From contig NZ_JYNL01000001.1 of the NCBI RefSeq assembly GCF_001044235.1, positions 124,991 through 188,990 on the forward strand: DNA of 64,000 bases, in the 5' to 3' direction. Of the stretch, positions 9,797 through 22,144 are shown in pieces. The notes under the pieces were generated by a model that did not search any database, was not told where the DNA came from, and saw only the letters and a list, made by a program, of their open reading frames with translations. This stretch comes from Mycolicibacterium chlorophenolicum (GTDB taxonomy: Bacteria > Actinomycetota > Actinomycetes > Mycobacteriales > Mycobacteriaceae). The position numbers and the translations under genes were made by a program. The first letter of the stretch is position 1, and every line of letters starts with the position of its first letter.

Positions 9797-12700
9797 CCGA
9801 CATCGACACCGGACTCGACGAACGCCGCCTGGAACTGTTGCGGCGCAGACTGTCTCAACGAGGTCTCACACCACCCGCTTCGGCACCGCCCGCACCCGCG
9901 GCGCCGCCCGCGATGACGGACGGGCAGCTGCGCATGTGGTTCGTGCACGCGGCCGACCCCAGCGCCGCGCTGCTCAACATCTGCCTGTCCTACCGGATCA
10001 CCGGGGACGTCGACATCGCGCGGCTGCGCGCGGCTGTCGACGCGGTGGCGGTCCGCCACCGCGTACTGCGGACCACCTACCGCGCCGCCGACGACGGGCT
10101 GCCGGTGGCCACGACCGAATCGGAGCTGCGTCCGGGGTGGGCCGAGCACGACCTGTCCGACCTCTCCGACCGTGCCCGAACGCTGCGGCTTGAGGTGCTC
10201 GCGCAACGGGAGTTCGCCGCACCGTTCGACCTCGCGGTGGACTCGCCGCTGCGCATCACGGTCGCCCGCACGGGACCCGACGAGCTCGTCATGCTGCTGG
10301 TGGCCCACCACATCGCCTGGGACGACGCCTCGTGGGAGGTGTTCTTCGCCGACCTCACCCGGGCGTACGCCGGACACCCGCTGAAGCCGCTGCCGCCCGC
10401 CGCCCCCGCCGCCACCGACACCGAGGCCGACGACGTCGCCTACTGGCGCACCGTGCTGGCCGACCCGCCCGAACCCCTGGAGCTGCCGGGCCCCCACGGA
10501 TCGGCCGTCCCCACCAGCTGGCGCTGCCGGCGCGCCGCGGTGCGCCTCGGCCCCGACACCGCCGCCCGGGTCACCGCGCTGGCCGACGAGGCCGGCGCCA
10601 CCCCGTACACGGTGCTGCTCGCCGTGGTCGGGGCGCTGGTGCACCGTTACAGCCACGTCGACGACTTCCTGGTCGCCACACCGGTGCTCAACCGCACCGG
10701 GGACACCGACGGCCGCATCGGCTACCACGGCAACACGGTCGCGATGCGGTTGCGGCCACGGCCGGCGATGACGTTCCGGGAGTTCCTCGCCGAGACCCGG
10801 GAGACCGCGATCGGCGCCTTCGCCCACCAGCGAGTCGCGCTGGACCGCATGGTCCGCGACCTCAACCCCGACCGGCGGCACGGCACCGAGCGGATGACCC
10901 GGGTCAGCTTCGGCCTGCGCGGACCCGATCGCTACGGCTTCACGCCCCCGGGCGTCACCTGCCACCGCGCCGAGCTGCGCTCACACCTGACCAACCTGCC
11001 GCTGGGCATCATGGCCGAATTCGACACCACCGGTGTGCTCGTCGAACTCGAGCACCTCGTCGAGATCATCGACGCCCGCCTCGCGCAACAGCTCCTCGAC
11101 CACTTCACGGTGCTGCTCGACGGTGCGCTGAACGCCCCGGACACTCCGCTGAGCCGGCTTCCGCTGCTGACCGACGCCGACCGCGCACGGCTGACGGAGA
11201 TGTCGCACGGACCGACGTTCGACACCGCGCCCGCGACGATCGTGGACCTGATCGAGACGCAGGTCCGGACCACCCCGGACACCACCGCCGTGGTCTACGA
11301 GGGCCGTCACCACAGCTACCGGGAGATCAACGAGGCCGCCAACCGGGTCGCGCACCGGCTGATCGCCGACGGCGTCGGCGCGCAGGACCGGGTCGCGGTG
11401 CTGCTCGACAAGTCACCCGAGCTCGTCGTCACCGCGCTGGGTGTGCTCAAGGCCGGTGCGGTGTACGTGCCGATCGATCCCACCTACCCGACCGACCGGC
11501 TGGACTTCATCCTCGGCGACTGCGATCCGAAAGTCGTTCTCCGGGAACCACTCACCGCACTGGACGACGTGCCCGCCCACGATCCCACCGACGCCGACCG
11601 GGTGCGGCCGCTGCGGCCCGCCAACACCGCCTACCTGATCTACACATCGGGCTCGACGGGCCTGCCCAAGGGTGTGCCGGTGCCGCACCGGCCCGTGGCC
11701 GAGTACTTCGTCTGGTTCAAAGGTGACTACCGGGTCGACGCCGACGACCGGCTCCTGCAGGTGGCCTCACCCAGTTTCGACGTGTCGATCGCCGAGGTGT
11801 TCGGCACGCTGGCCTGCGGTGCGCGCCTGGTGATCCACCGCCCGGACGGACTGCGCGACATCGGTTACCTGACCGATCTGCTGCACACCGAGGGCATCAC
11901 CGCCATGCATTTCGTGCCGTCACTGCTCGCGCTGTTCCTGTCGCTGCCCGGCGTCAGCCAGTGGCGCACGCTGCAGCGGGTGCCGATCGGTGGCGAGGCA
12001 CTTCCCGGCGAGGTCGCCGACAAGTTCCACGCCACGTTCGACGCGCTGCTGCACAACTTCTACGGGCCCACCGAGACCGTCATCAACGCCAGCCGCTACC
12101 GGGTCGAAGGGCGCCAGGGCACCCGGATCGTCCCGATCGGCACCCCCAAGATCAACACGCAGATGCACCTGCTCGACGACGCCCTGCAACCGGTGCCGAT
12201 CGGATCGATCGGCGAGATCTACATCGGTGGCGGCCATGTCGCCGACGGCTATCACCGCCGACCCGCGCTGACCGCCGAACGGTTCGTCGCCGACCCGAAC
12301 ACCTGCGGGGCGCGGATGTACCGGACCGGCGATCTGGCCCGCCGCAACGCCGACGGTGACCTCGAGTTCGTCGGCCGGGCGGACGAACAGGTCAAGATCC
12401 GCGGCTTCCGGATCGAACTCGGCGACGTCGCCGCCGCGATCACCGTCGACCCGAGCGTCGGTCAGGCCGTCGTGGTCGTCAGCGACCTGCCCACGCTGGG
12501 CAGGAGCCTGGTGGCCTATCTGACGCCCGCCGACGGCGACGATGTCGCCCTCGAGCGCGTCACGGCGCGGGTGGCGGCGGCGCTGCCCGAGTACATGATC
12601 CCGGCGGCGTATGTGGTGGTCGGCGAGATCCCCATCACCAGCCACGGCAAGATCGACCGGGCGGCGCTGCCGGCCCCGGAGATGTCGCCGCGCAACACCT

Positions 12701-14850
12701 TCCGTGAGCCCGGCCCCGGTACCGAACGGCTGCTCGCCGACCTGTACGCCGACCTGCTCGACCACGACCATGTCGGTGCCGACGACTCGTTCTTCGACCT
12801 CGGCGGACACTCCCTGCTGGCCACCAAGCTCGTCGCGGAGGTGCGCGCCCGGTTCGGGGTCGACGTCGCGGTGCGGGACGTCTTCGAACGGGGCACCGTC
12901 GCGGCGCTGGCCGCGCACCTCGACACCCTGGCCGGCGACTCCCACCCCAGCGCACGCCCACCGCTGGTCCCGAGGGGACAGGACGGGCCGGCCCCGCTGT
13001 CCTCGTCGCAGCTGCGGTCGTGGTTCGGCTACCGCATCGAGGGGCCCAGCCCGGTCAGCAACATCCCGTTCGCGGCGCGGCTGACCGGCCCCTGCGACGT
13101 CGACGCGTTCGTCGCCGCGATCGGCGACGTCGTGGACCGCCACGCGGTGCTGCGCACCACCTACCGCGAGATCGACGGCGTACCCCACCAGATCGTCGGC
13201 GACGTCGACGACCTCCCGGTGCGCCGGGCCGGCGGCACGGGCGAGGACTGGCTGCAGACCGAACTCGACCGCGAACGCCGGTACGCCTTCGACCTCGAGC
13301 GCGAATGGCCGCTGCGGGCCGCGGTCTTCGGGGTGGACGGCGATCAGGTGCTGTCGCTGGTGATCCACCACATCGCCGGCGACCACTGGTCGGGCGGCAT
13401 CCTGTTCACCGACCTCGTCACCGCCTACCGGGCCCGGTGCGCCGGGCAGCGGCCCGCCTGGGCGCCGCTGACGGTGCAGTACACCGACTACGCGGCGTGG
13501 CAGGCCGAACTCCTGCGGGAGGAGACCGGCGTCGTCGGACCCCAGCGGGACCACTGGGTCGACCGGCTGCGGGGCGCGCCCGCCGAAGCGGGGCTACCGC
13601 TGGACTTTCCGCGGCCGCGGATCCCCAGCGGCGACGGCGACGCCGTCGAGTTCAGCATCGACGGCCCGACCCGTCATGCGATGGCGACGCTGTGCCGCCA
13701 CCTCGGGGTGACCGAATTCATGTTCCTGCAGGCCGCTGTCGCCGTCGTCCTGCACAAGGCCGGCGGCGGACGCGACATCCCGCTGGGCACACCGGTCGCC
13801 GGCCGCAGCGACGCCGCACTCGAGCACCTGGTCGGGTTCTTCGTGAACTTCGTGGTGCTGCGCAACGACCTTCGCGGCGACCCGACCGTGCGCGAGCTCC
13901 TGCTGCGCGCCCGGGAGACGGCGCTGTCGGCCTACTCGCACGCCGACGTGCCGTTCGAGCAGATCGTCGAGACCGTCAACCCGCCGCGCACGCTCGCCCG
14001 CAACCCGCTGTTCCAGGTGGTGGTGCACGTCCGCGAGCAGATGCCGCAGCGCCAGCGCATCGACGCCGACACCGAGTTCATCGCGCTGGAGCCGACATTC
14101 GACATCGCCGCGGCCGACCTGTCGGTGAACTTCCTGGCCACCGATGGCAACGGCTACCGCGGCTACCTGATCTACCGGCCCGAGCTGTACAGCCGCCGCA
14201 CCGTCGAACGCCTCGCCGGATGGCTGACACGGATCGTCGGCGCACTGGCCGACGATCCCGACCGCAGGCTGGGTGACCTCGCGATCGGCGCCCCGCAGCA
14301 GCTCGATCCCGAAGGGGGCGGACGTGTCGAGGTGCAGGTGCTCGACGACGACCAGCGACCTGTCACCGTCGGCGTAGTGGGCGAATTGTGGTTGCGCGGA
14401 GCGGCATTGAGCCGGCCGCATTCCACCGGTCACCGGGCGCGGTGGAACGAGGACGGTACGCTCGACATCCTCGCCGACGGCGCAGGCGCCCCGGCACCGG
14501 TGGCCGAGGTCGTCTGGGAGGCGCCGCAACCGGGCACCGAGCAGACGCTGGCCGGCCTGCTCACCGCGTTGCTGGGCGCCGAGAACGTCGGCCGTCACGA
14601 CGACTTCTTCGGCCTGGGGGGCGACAGCGTGCTCGCCGTCCAACTCGCCGCCCGGGCCCGTGACGCCGGACTCCCGCTGACCGCTCGCATGGTCTTCGAA
14701 CACCCCGACCTGGCCGGACTGGCCGCGGCGGTCGACACCGGTGACGCCGAGCACGAGGTGCACGATGTGCGGCACGCGCCGATGACGGCGTCCGGACTGC
14801 CGGCCGACGAACTGGCGGCGCTGACCGCGTCCTGGGGGACGCCCGGATGA
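9793..14850 (+). CDS. mbtE: MbtE, NRPS (C-A-PCP-C-remnant A-PCP)
   Basis: Peptide synthetase of 1685 residues that adds the first (hydroxy)lysine. GTG at 9793 overlaps the mbtD stop. Domains: condensation (about 35-470, AHHIAWDD); adenylation (about 490-955, [34 protein letters not shown]); carrier (Ser1007, LGGHSLL); second condensation domain (about 1065-1495, IHHIAGDH); and a C-terminal carrier (Ser1612, LGGDSVL). Between the second condensation domain and last carrier, 14371-14500 encodes [10 protein letters not shown] and then [13 protein letters not shown]. These look like the A7-region end of an adenylation domain whose body is gone. The stop overlaps mbtF (ATGA). Lysine specificity is known for the family and was not read from the pocket residues. 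Confidence 0.95.
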   Translation: MTDIDTGLDERRLELLRRRLSQRGLTPPASAPPAPAAPPAMTDGQLRMWFVHAADPSAALLNICLSYRITGDVDIARLRAAVDAVAVRHRVLRTTYRAADDGLPVATTESELRPGWAEHDLSDLSDRARTLRLEVLAQREFAAPFDLAVDSPLRITVARTGPDELVMLLVAHHIAWDDASWEVFFADLTRAYAGHPLKPLPPAAPAATDTEADDVAYWRTVLADPPEPLELPGPHGSAVPTSWRCRRAAVRLGPDTAARVTALADEAGATPYTVLLAVVGALVHRYSHVDDFLVATPVLNRTGDTDGRIGYHGNTVAMRLRPRPAMTFREFLAETRETAIGAFAHQRVALDRMVRDLNPDRRHGTERMTRVSFGLRGPDRYGFTPPGVTCHRAELRSHLTNLPLGIMAEFDTTGVLVELEHLVEIIDARLAQQLLDHFTVLLDGALNAPDTPLSRLPLLTDADRARLTEMSHGPTFDTAPATIVDLIETQVRTTPDTTAVVYEGRHHSYREINEAANRVAHRLIADGVGAQDRVAVLLDKSPELVVTALGVLKAGAVYVPIDPTYPTDRLDFILGDCDPKVVLREPLTALDDVPAHDPTDADRVRPLRPANTAYLIYTSGSTGLPKGVPVPHRPVAEYFVWFKGDYRVDADDRLLQVASPSFDVSIAEVFGTLACGARLVIHRPDGLRDIGYLTDLLHTEGITAMHFVPSLLALFLSLPGVSQWRTLQRVPIGGEALPGEVADKFHATFDALLHNFYGPTETVINASRYRVEGRQGTRIVPIGTPKINTQMHLLDDALQPVPIGSIGEIYIGGGHVADGYHRRPALTAERFVADPNTCGARMYRTGDLARRNADGDLEFVGRADEQVKIRGFRIELGDVAAAITVDPSVGQAVVVVSDLPTLGRSLVAYLTPADGDDVALERVTARVAAALPEYMIPAAYVVVGEIPITSHGKIDRAALPAPEMSPRNTFREPGPGTERLLADLYADLLDHDHVGADDSFFDLGGHSLLATKLVAEVRARFGVDVAVRDVFERGTVAALAAHLDTLAGDSHPSARPPLVPRGQDGPAPLSSSQLRSWFGYRIEGPSPVSNIPFAARLTGPCDVDAFVAAIGDVVDRHAVLRTTYREIDGVPHQIVGDVDDLPVRRAGGTGEDWLQTELDRERRYAFDLEREWPLRAAVFGVDGDQVLSLVIHHIAGDHWSGGILFTDLVTAYRARCAGQRPAWAPLTVQYTDYAAWQAELLREETGVVGPQRDHWVDRLRGAPAEAGLPLDFPRPRIPSGDGDAVEFSIDGPTRHAMATLCRHLGVTEFMFLQAAVAVVLHKAGGGRDIPLGTPVAGRSDAALEHLVGFFVNFVVLRNDLRGDPTVRELLLRARETALSAYSHADVPFEQIVETVNPPRTLARNPLFQVVVHVREQMPQRQRIDADTEFIALEPTFDIAAADLSVNFLATDGNGYRGYLIYRPELYSRRTVERLAGWLTRIVGALADDPDRRLGDLAIGAPQQLDPEGGGRVEVQVLDDDQRPVTVGVVGELWLRGAALSRPHSTGHRARWNEDGTLDILADGAGAPAPVAEVVWEAPQPGTEQTLAGLLTALLGAENVGRHDDFFGLGGDSVLAVQLAARARDAGLPLTARMVFEHPDLAGLAAAVDTGDAEHEVHDVRHAPMTASGLPADELAALTASWGTPG

Positions 14851-17800
14851 CGAGGACCGCCCCCCGCGCGGCCGCTGTGGAGGACGTGCTGGCGCTGAGC
14901 CCCCTTCAGCAGGGCCTGTTCTCGATGGCCGCGCTGAGCCCCGACGGTGACGACCCCTACCTCATCGCGATGGCCGCCGACGCCACCGGCGCCCTGGACG
15001 CCGATCTGCTGCGCCGCTGCGCGGCCCACCTGCTCGACCGGCACGCCAACCTGCGCGCGAGCTTCGTCCAGGGTGATCTCAGCCGGGCCGTGCAGGTCAT
15101 CCCCGCCCACGTCGAGACGCCCTGGCGGCACGTCAGGGTGGCCTCGCCGGCCGAGATGGAGTCGGTCGAGAAGGCCGAGCGCGCAACGGGATTCGACCTC
15201 GCTTGCGGGCCGGTGCTCCGGTTCCTGCTGATCGAAGCCCCGCACGGGTGGCGGTTCGTCGTCACCGCGCACCACATCGTCATCGACGGCTGGTCGCTGC
15301 CGTTGTTCATGGGCGAGTTGCTCACGCTGTACCGGGCGGGCGGCGATCCGGCCGCGCTACCGCCGCCCCGGCCGTACCGGGACTACATCGGCTGGCTCGG
15401 CCGGCGCGACCCCGACACCAGCCGGGCGCGGTGGCGGCGCCACCTCGACTGCCTCGACGCCCCGACACTGGTCACCCCGGCGCTGACCACCGCCGCGGTG
15501 CCACCGGGCCGTCCCCGCCAGACCGAGGTGAGGATCGACGCGTCGGCCACCCGCGCGCTGACCGACGCGGCCCGCCACCGCGGCGTCACCCTCAACACGC
15601 TCGTCCAGATGGCCTGGACGACAGTCCTGTCGGTGATCACCGACCGCGACGACGTCGTCTTCGGCGTCACCGTCTCCGGGCGGCCCGCCGAGCTGGCCGG
15701 CGTGGAACGCATGATCGGACTGTTCATCAACACCGTCCCGCTCCGGGTCCGGCTCGACCCCGCCGCACCCACCCGCGATCAGTGCCTGACGCTGCAACGC
15801 GAGGCGGCGGCGCTGCGCGATCACGGCTACCTCAGCCACGCCGAGCTCCGCGCGCTCGGCGGCGTCGGGGAGCTGTTCGACAGCCTGGTCGTGTACGAGA
15901 ACTTCCCGCCCGGCGGCATCGTCGACCAGACCGAATTCGCCGCCGGCGCCGCGACCTTCGTCCCCCGGGCGCTGGAGAGCCTGTCGCACTTCCCGGTGAC
16001 CCTGGCCGCGCACCTGGCCGATGACGAACTCACCGTGCTCGTCGAGGTGATCGACGGCGCACTCGGGCCGCTCGATCCCGAGCGGCTCGGCCGGCGCGTG
16101 TTGCACACCGTGGCGCGCCTGATCGACTGCTGGGAGCGCCCACTCCGGCAGGCCGGGGTGCTGCTCCCCGACGAGGAACACCACGGTGCGGCCCCGTTGG
16201 CGGCCGCGACGCACGGTGGGATTCACGAGCGCTTCACGGCGGTCGCCACCCGGGTGCCCGATGCGGAGGCGCTGACGTGGGACGGCGGGGCACTGACCTA
16301 CCGGGAGCTCGACACCGCCGCCGACCGGCTCGCCAGGGTGCTGCTCGAGGCCGGGGTCGACACCGAAGACGCAGTGGCCGTGCTGCTTCCGCGCGGCGCG
16401 GACTACGTGACCGCGATGCTGGCCGTGCTCAAGGCGGGCGGCGTCATCGTTCCGCTCGACCCCTCGATGCCGGCCGACCGCATCGACGACATCCTCGGCC
16501 AGTGCCGACCCCGCGTGGTGGTCGATGCGGCGTTCCTGGCCGCGGCATCGACACCACCACCCGCCGGCTACCGGCCCGCGCCCACGCACCCCGCCCGGGC
16601 CGCCTACGTGGTGTTCACCTCCGGCACCACCGGCCGGCCCAAGGGGGTCGTCGGCACCCACGGCGCGGTGCTGGCCTACGCCGAGGACCACGCCGCGCAC
16701 CTGTTGCGTCCCGCCCGTGCCCGTCTCGGCCGGCCGCTGCGCGTCGCCCATGCATGGTCGTTCACGTTCGACGCGGCCTGGCAGCCGCTCGCCGCGCTGC
16801 TCGACGGTCACACGGTGCATCTGGTGGACGACCAGACCCGGGGTGACGCGGAGGCGCTCGTGCAGACGATCGACCGGTACGGCATCGACATGCTCGACAC
16901 GACGCCGTCGATGTTCGCGCAGCTGTCCTCGGCCGGGCTGCTGAGCACCGTGCCGCTCGCGGTGCTGGCGCTGGGCGGGGAGGCGGTGAGTACGTCGATG
17001 TGGCGGCTGTTGCGCGACGTATGCGCCCGCACGTCGATGACCGCTGTGAACTGTTACGGGCCGACCGAGACCACGGTCGAAGCGGTGGTGGCCCGCATCG
17101 ACGGGCATCCGCACCCGGCCATCGGCCGTCCGACCGGGCCCACCACCGCCCACGTTCTCGACGCCTGGCTGCGCCCCGTGCCCGACGGCGTCGCGGGGGA
17201 GCTGTACCTGTCCGGGGCGCAGGTGACACGCGGCTATCTCGGGCGCGCCGCCGAGACCGCCGGCCGGTTCGTCGCCGACCCGTTCGCCGCCGGGCAACGG
17301 ATGTACCGCACCTCCGACGTGGTCCGGCGCGGACCCGACGGCGAACTGCAGTTCCTCGGCCGCGCCGACGACCAGGTGAAGATCCGCGGTTTCCGGGTGG
17401 AACCGGGCGAGATCGCCGGCGTGCTCAGCGCCCACCCGGACGTGCGGGCCGCCCATGTGACCGTCACCCGGCATCCGCGAGGACCCCGCCTGACCGCCTA
17501 CATCGCGGTCGGTGCGTCGCCGCCCACCGTGGCCGATCTGCGCGCAGTGATGGCGAAACGGTTGCCGCGCTACATGATTCCGCAGCACCTCGTCTGCGTC
17601 GACGAGCTGCCGCTGACCGCGCACGGCAAGATCGACGAGGCGGCGCTGGCCGCGATTCCCGTCGCGGACGAGGCGGCGAGCGCCGCCGCGACCCCCACCG
17701 AGCAGGCGCTGGTCGATCTGCTCGCCGACGTGCTCGACGGACAGCGGGTCGGGGTCACCACCGACTTCGTGGAGATCGGCCTCGACAGCATCGCCGCCCT

Positions 17801-19307
17801 CAGCGTCGTACAGGCGGCGCGGCGGCGCGGCATCGACATGCGCGCCCGGCTGATGGTGGAGTGCGCCACGGTGCGCGAACTCGCCGCCGCGATCGACGCG
17901 GCGGGCGACGCTGCCGAGCCCGCGACCGTCACTCAGGAGCGCTTCGGCGAGGTCGCCCCCGCCCCGATCATGGCCTGGCTGTCCGAGTACGGGAACTTCC
18001 GTCGCTTCACCCAGAACGTGCTCGTCGCGCTGCCCGCCGACATGGAGGGGCACCGGCTCGACGCCATCCTGCAGGCCCTGCTCGACCGGCACGACATGCT
18101 GCGTTCGGTGCTCGACGCCCGCAACCGGCTGACCACCCGCCCCCCGGGCAACGTCTCCGCGCGCGACGTGCTCACCACCGTCCCCGGGTGCCCGCCGGCC
18201 GTCGTGGCGGCGGAAGCCGTTGCCGCGCTGGACCGTATCGACCCGCGCACAGGCGCGATGGTGCAGGCGGTGTGGTTCACCGGGCCGCCGTCGGTGCTGC
18301 TGCTCTGCGTACACCACCTCGCCACCGACGTGGTGTCCTGGTACGTCATGCTGTCCGAACTGCGCAGGCTGGCCGACGAACTCGCCGCAGGACGGACCCC
18401 GGCCCCCGAGGTGGAGTACACCCCGTACCGGCACTGGACCCGGCTGCTGGAGCAGCGCAGCCACACGGCCGACGTGTCCGGTCAGCGGGCCTACTGGGCG
18501 GCCCAGCTCGCCGGCCCGGATCCGGTACTGGGGAGCAGGCTGCCCGACCCGACCCGCGACACCTGGGCATCGCAACGACTCACCGACGTCGTCACCGACA
18601 CCGCCACCACCCGCACGATCCTGCACGGCCTCGACACCGCGCGCATCGACGTCCGCGACTTCCTGCTCGCCGCACTCACGGTGACGATCGCGTCGTGGCG
18701 TCTGTCGCGCGGTGAACCGGCGCAGCACGGCGCGCTGATCGCGCTCGAAGGGCACGGTCGCGAGGACGGACTCGTGGGCGAGGCTTCCGTCGACACCTCC
18801 GCCACGGTCGGGTGGTTCACCTCGGTCTACCCGGTGCGCCTCGGGGCGGGCCCGGCCGTGATCGACGTCGACACCGCCGCGGGCGATCCCGCCGCCGCCC
18901 GGACACTGCTGGGCGCAGTCACCGAAACCCTTGCCGCCGTGCCGAACCGGGGCCTGGACTACGGGCTGTTGCGCTGGCTGCGCAAGGACCCCGCGCTCGC
19001 GTCGCACCCGGGCCCGCAGGTGGAGTTCAACTACGTCGGCCGCTACGACCTGCAACCCGACCGGGCCGCCGCAGACTGGACGCTCGTCACCGACGAGACG
19101 CTCAACGCGCAGCTGCCCGTCGCCGCCGAACCGGATCTGCCGCTGCGCTACACCTTCGACGTCATCGCGGTCGTCCTGCCGGGCCCCGACGGACCACAGC
19201 TGCGGACCAGCTGGCGCTGGAGCGACCGGCTGTCCACCGCCGACGAGCTCGAGCAGCTCACCGCGCTCTGGTCGCGGGCCGTCACCGCACTGGGTGGCGC
19301 ACTGTGA
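14847..19307 (+). CDS. mbtF: MbtF, NRPS (C-A-PCP-terminal E/C-like domain)
   Basis: Last synthetase, 1486 residues, adding the terminal lysine that ends as the cyclic hydroxamate of mycobactin. Condensation domain about 10-430 ([10 protein letters not shown]), adenylation domain about 455-940 ([36 protein letters not shown]), carrier with Ser981 (GLDSIAA). The terminal domain (about 1025-1480) keeps an intact [10 protein letters not shown] and has [10 protein letters not shown] and FNYVGR, features of epimerisation-type condensation domains. In this position it is proposed in the literature to help form and release the caprolactam rather than epimerise. Overlaps mbtE and mbtG by 4 nt each. 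Confidence 0.95.
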   Translation: MTRTAPRAAAVEDVLALSPLQQGLFSMAALSPDGDDPYLIAMAADATGALDADLLRRCAAHLLDRHANLRASFVQGDLSRAVQVIPAHVETPWRHVRVASPAEMESVEKAERATGFDLACGPVLRFLLIEAPHGWRFVVTAHHIVIDGWSLPLFMGELLTLYRAGGDPAALPPPRPYRDYIGWLGRRDPDTSRARWRRHLDCLDAPTLVTPALTTAAVPPGRPRQTEVRIDASATRALTDAARHRGVTLNTLVQMAWTTVLSVITDRDDVVFGVTVSGRPAELAGVERMIGLFINTVPLRVRLDPAAPTRDQCLTLQREAAALRDHGYLSHAELRALGGVGELFDSLVVYENFPPGGIVDQTEFAAGAATFVPRALESLSHFPVTLAAHLADDELTVLVEVIDGALGPLDPERLGRRVLHTVARLIDCWERPLRQAGVLLPDEEHHGAAPLAAATHGGIHERFTAVATRVPDAEALTWDGGALTYRELDTAADRLARVLLEAGVDTEDAVAVLLPRGADYVTAMLAVLKAGGVIVPLDPSMPADRIDDILGQCRPRVVVDAAFLAAASTPPPAGYRPAPTHPARAAYVVFTSGTTGRPKGVVGTHGAVLAYAEDHAAHLLRPARARLGRPLRVAHAWSFTFDAAWQPLAALLDGHTVHLVDDQTRGDAEALVQTIDRYGIDMLDTTPSMFAQLSSAGLLSTVPLAVLALGGEAVSTSMWRLLRDVCARTSMTAVNCYGPTETTVEAVVARIDGHPHPAIGRPTGPTTAHVLDAWLRPVPDGVAGELYLSGAQVTRGYLGRAAETAGRFVADPFAAGQRMYRTSDVVRRGPDGELQFLGRADDQVKIRGFRVEPGEIAGVLSAHPDVRAAHVTVTRHPRGPRLTAYIAVGASPPTVADLRAVMAKRLPRYMIPQHLVCVDELPLTAHGKIDEAALAAIPVADEAASAAATPTEQALVDLLADVLDGQRVGVTTDFVEIGLDSIAALSVVQAARRRGIDMRARLMVECATVRELAAAIDAAGDAAEPATVTQERFGEVAPAPIMAWLSEYGNFRRFTQNVLVALPADMEGHRLDAILQALLDRHDMLRSVLDARNRLTTRPPGNVSARDVLTTVPGCPPAVVAAEAVAALDRIDPRTGAMVQAVWFTGPPSVLLLCVHHLATDVVSWYVMLSELRRLADELAAGRTPAPEVEYTPYRHWTRLLEQRSHTADVSGQRAYWAAQLAGPDPVLGSRLPDPTRDTWASQRLTDVVTDTATTRTILHGLDTARIDVRDFLLAALTVTIASWRLSRGEPAQHGALIALEGHGREDGLVGEASVDTSATVGWFTSVYPVRLGAGPAVIDVDTAAGDPAAARTLLGAVTETLAAVPNRGLDYGLLRWLRKDPALASHPGPQVEFNYVGRYDLQPDRAAADWTLVTDETLNAQLPVAAEPDLPLRYTFDVIAVVLPGPDGPQLRTSWRWSDRLSTADELEQLTALWSRAVTALGGAL

Positions 19308-20596
19308 GCACCCCGACGCTGGCCGTCATCGGTGCAGGCCCCAAGGCGGTCGCGGTCGCAGCCAAAGCCGCCGAGCTGCGGGCGATGGGGGTGGCGGCGC
19401 CGGAGGTGGTGGCGATCGAACGCGCGAGCGTCGGCGCCAACTGGCAGCCGATCGGCGGGTGGACCGACGGCGCCCAGCGGCTGGGCACGAGTCCCGAGAA
19501 GGACGTCGGCTTCCCGTACCGGTCCTCGCTCGTCGCGCGCCGCAACGCCGAACTCGACGAGCGGATGACCCGGCACAGCTGGCAGGCGCACCTGATCGCC
19601 GCCGGGCAGTTCGCCGAATGGGTGGACCGGGGCCGTCCGGCCCCCACCCACACCGGGTGGAGCCGCTATCTGCGCTGGGTCGCCGACACCGTCGGGATGA
19701 CCGTGCTCACCGCCGAGGCCGAACAGATCGCGGTCGACGAACACCGGTGGGCGGTGCGGACGTCCGCGGGGACCGTGTCCGCCGACGGGGTGATGATCAC
19801 GGGCCCGGGGCAGGCAAGACGCTCGATCCTGCCGCAGGATCCGCGGGTGCTGTCGATCGCGCAGTTCTGGCAACGTGCCGCCCGCCACCAGCTGATCGTG
19901 GCGGAACGCGTCGCCGTGATCGGCGGGGGAGAGACCGCGGCGTCGATGCTCAACGAGCTGTTCCGGCACCGGGTCTCGACGATCACCGTGATCTCACCGC
20001 AGGTCACGCTGTTCACCCGCGGCGAGAGCTTCTTCGAGAACACGCTGTTCTCCGACCCGACCGACTGGGCCGGGCTGACGATCGCCGAACGGCGCGACGC
20101 GCTGGCCCGCACCGACCGCGGCGTGTTCTCCGCCCGCGTGCAGGACGCGCTGCTGGCCGACGACCGCATCCGTCACCTGCGGGGCAGGGTCGCCCACGCG
20201 GTCGCCCGCGACGAACGAATCCGGTTGACGCTCAACACGAACCGCGGCGGTGCCGCGCTGGAGACGGTGCACGGCTTCGACCTGGTGATCGACGGCTCGG
20301 GTGCGGACCCGATGTGGTTCGCCTCGCTGCTGAGCCAGGACGCGCGCGACCTGATCGAGCTCGCCCTCGGCGCGCCGATGACCGCAGGGGTGCTGCAGGA
20401 GGCCGTCGGTCACGACCTGGCCGTCACCGGTCTGGCCCCGAAACTGTTCCTGCCCAACCTCTCCGGTCTGATGCAGGGCCCCGGATTCCCGAACCTGAGC
20501 TGTCTGGGACTGCTGTCCGACCGCGTGCTCGCCGCCCGCTACGCGCCCCGATCCTCGACGAGCCCCGGCGAGCACGCGGGACGGCTGTCAGCCTGA
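19304..20596 (+). CDS. mbtG: MbtG, lysine N6-hydroxylase
   Basis: FAD/NADPH-dependent N-hydroxylating monooxygenase that makes the hydroxamate nitrogens of mycobactin. GTG at 19304 overlaps the mbtF stop (GTGA) and gives 430 residues, the usual length. The N terminus has the dinucleotide motif [15 protein letters not shown] second Rossmann motif [12 protein letters not shown] lies near residue 205. This is the last gene of the mbtB-G operon. Its stop lies inside the end of the convergent gene at 20588-20902, a 9-nt tail-to-tail overlap. No mbtH follows it, unlike M. tuberculosis. Confidence 0.95.
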   Translation: MSTPTLAVIGAGPKAVAVAAKAAELRAMGVAAPEVVAIERASVGANWQPIGGWTDGAQRLGTSPEKDVGFPYRSSLVARRNAELDERMTRHSWQAHLIAAGQFAEWVDRGRPAPTHTGWSRYLRWVADTVGMTVLTAEAEQIAVDEHRWAVRTSAGTVSADGVMITGPGQARRSILPQDPRVLSIAQFWQRAARHQLIVAERVAVIGGGETAASMLNELFRHRVSTITVISPQVTLFTRGESFFENTLFSDPTDWAGLTIAERRDALARTDRGVFSARVQDALLADDRIRHLRGRVAHAVARDERIRLTLNTNRGGAALETVHGFDLVIDGSGADPMWFASLLSQDARDLIELALGAPMTAGVLQEAVGHDLAVTGLAPKLFLPNLSGLMQGPGFPNLSCLGLLSDRVLAARYAPRSSTSPGEHAGRLSA

Positions 20597-20902
20597 TTGC
20601 GTCAGCGGCTCGTCCATGTCGAACACCCGCGCGTGCAGCACCGTGCGGTTGCGCAGCGCGGCCCGCACCGCGCGGTGCAGCCCGTCCTCGAGGTAGATGT
20701 TGCCGCGCCACTTCACCGCGTGCGGGAACAGGTCGCCGTAGAACGTCGAGTCCTCCGACAACAGCCGGTCCAGCGCGAGCACCGTCGTCGTCATCACCAG
20801 TTCGTCGAGGCGGATCTGGCGCGGCGGGATCTGCGCCCACTGGCGGTGCGACAAGCCGTGGTCAGGATAGGGTCTGCCATCGCGGACACCCTTGAAGATC
20901 AT
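20588..20902 (-). CDS. Rv2375-like conserved mycobacterial protein
   Basis: Protein of 104 residues (MIFKGVRDGRPYPDHGLS), start ATG at 20902-20900. It matches my recollection of M. tuberculosis Rv2375, which likewise lies between the mbt genes and hrcA. The C-terminal half, IYLEDGLHRAVRAALRNRT, resembles the substrate loop of the ParB/sulfiredoxin fold, where a DGxHR motif is typical. Homologues are sometimes labelled VapB-family antitoxin, but no toxin gene lies beside it, so I do not endorse that name. It is convergent with mbtG (9-nt overlap) and divergent from hrcA. Function unknown. Confidence 0.8.
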   Translation of the reverse strand: MIFKGVRDGRPYPDHGLSHRQWAQIPPRQIRLDELVMTTTVLALDRLLSEDSTFYGDLFPHAVKWRGNIYLEDGLHRAVRAALRNRTVLHARVFDMDEPLTQSG

Positions 20903-21010
20903 CGACGCGCCTTTGCTTTGCCCCGTACCCCCGCACACCCCCAGCCCTGCAAGGTTAACCCGGCCTCCCGCCCAGGGCCGCTCGGTCGAGAACACCGCTG
21001 CTGAGCACCG

Positions 21011-21016
21011 TAAACT
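21011..21016 (+). promoter_or_regulatory. Candidate -10 box for hrcA-dnaJ2
   Basis: TAAACT fits the mycobacterial SigA -10 pattern TANNNT and lies 39 bp before the hrcA start. A ribosome binding site GAGGTGGGG (21041-21049) follows. No CIRCE element (TTAGCACTC-N9-GAGTGCTAA) is visible here, so autoregulation by HrcA is not supported at this promoter. Confidence 0.35.
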
Positions 21017-21055
21017 GGACCCGACGGTCACGATCTCGATGAGGTGGGGTGAACA

Positions 21056-22087
21056 ATGGGCAGCGCCGACGAGCGTCGATTCGAAGTTCTCCGCGCGATT
21101 GTCGCCGATTTCGTCGCGACCAAGGAGCCCATCGGGTCCAAGACCCTGGTGGAGCGGCACAACCTCGGGGTGTCCAGCGCGACGGTCCGCAACGACATGG
21201 CGGTGCTGGAGGCCGAGGGTTACATCACCCAGCCCCACACCAGCTCCGGCCGGGTGCCCACCGAGAAGGGCTACCGGGAGTTCGTCGACCGCCTCGACGA
21301 CGTCAAGCCGATGTCGAGCGCGGAGCGGCGCGCGATCCTGACGTTCCTCGAATCCGGTGTCGACCTCGACGACGTGCTGCGCCGGGCGGTCCGGCTGCTC
21401 GCCCAACTGACCCGCCAGGTCGCGGTCGTGCAGTACCCGACGCTGTCCACCTCGTCGGTGCGACGGCTCGAGGTCGTCGCGCTGACCCCTGCGCGGCTGC
21501 TGCTGGTCGTGATCACCGACTCGGGCCGGGTCGACCAGCGCATCGTCGAACTCGGCGACGGCATCGACGACGGTCAGCTCGCGCAGCTGCGCGAACTGCT
21601 CGGGCAGGCACTCGAAGGCAAGCCGCTGGCCGCGGCCTCGATCGCGGTGTCCGACCTGGCCTCCCACCTCAACGGGCAGGGCGGCCTGGCCAACGCGGTC
21701 GGCAGGGCGGCGACCGTGCTGGTCGAAACCCTGGTCGAGCACACCGAGGAGCGGCTGCTGCTCGGCGGGACGGCGAACCTGACCCGCAACACCGCCGACT
21801 TCGGCGGCTCGCTGCGCTCGGTGCTCGAGGCGCTCGAGGAGCAGGTGGTGGTGCTGCGACTGCTGGCCAAACAGCAGGAGGCGGGCAAGGTGACGGTGCG
21901 CATCGGGCACGAGACCGAGGCCGAACAGATGGCCGGCACCTCGGTGGTGAGCACCGCCTACGGTAGTTCTGGCAAGGTCTTCGGCGGCATGGGTGTGTTG
22001 GGTCCCACACGGATGGACTATCCGGGAACCATCGCCAACGTCGCCGCAGTTGCTCTTTATATTGGCGAAGTCCTAGGTAACCGCTGA
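21056..22087 (+). CDS. hrcA: HrcA, heat-shock repressor
   Basis: Winged-helix repressor that binds CIRCE elements at groE-type heat-shock operons, 343 residues. The N-terminal wHTH contains [22 protein letters not shown], then [19 protein letters not shown], a signature of the family. The remainder is the dimerisation and inserted domain. ATG at 21056 follows a clear purine-rich RBS. It is co-directional with dnaJ2, 57 bp downstream, a pairing conserved in actinobacteria. Residues needed for DNA binding appear intact. Confidence 0.96.
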   Translation: MGSADERRFEVLRAIVADFVATKEPIGSKTLVERHNLGVSSATVRNDMAVLEAEGYITQPHTSSGRVPTEKGYREFVDRLDDVKPMSSAERRAILTFLESGVDLDDVLRRAVRLLAQLTRQVAVVQYPTLSTSSVRRLEVVALTPARLLLVVITDSGRVDQRIVELGDGIDDGQLAQLRELLGQALEGKPLAAASIAVSDLASHLNGQGGLANAVGRAATVLVETLVEHTEERLLLGGTANLTRNTADFGGSLRSVLEALEEQVVVLRLLAKQQEAGKVTVRIGHETEAEQMAGTSVVSTAYGSSGKVFGGMGVLGPTRMDYPGTIANVAAVALYIGEVLGNR

Positions 22088-22144
22088 TCCGTGCGGCCCC
22101 GATCGGGGTATACCGCGCGGAGCGACGGGTAGGAGAGGTTGAGC

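Noticed and set aside
15357..19055. Very long antisense frame opposite mbtF, and similar frames opposite mbtB, mbtE and mbtD
   Set aside because: High-GC codon bias keeps the antisense frame free of stops. The translations are Arg/Gly/His-rich with no motifs, while the sense frames carry complete NRPS/PKS motifs.
20948..20961. AAGGTTAACC as a fourth IdeR box near hrcA
   Set aside because: Only the inner half-site motif is present; the flanking consensus bases and the 19-bp architecture are missing.
20903..21055. CIRCE element controlling hrcA
   Set aside because: No TTAGCACTC-N9-GAGTGCTAA-like inverted repeat is visible in this gap.
22139..22144. TTG start for dnaJ2 at 22139
   Set aside because: It is only 0-1 nt from the ribosome binding site AGGAGAGG; GTG at 22145 has correct spacing and matches the family N terminus.
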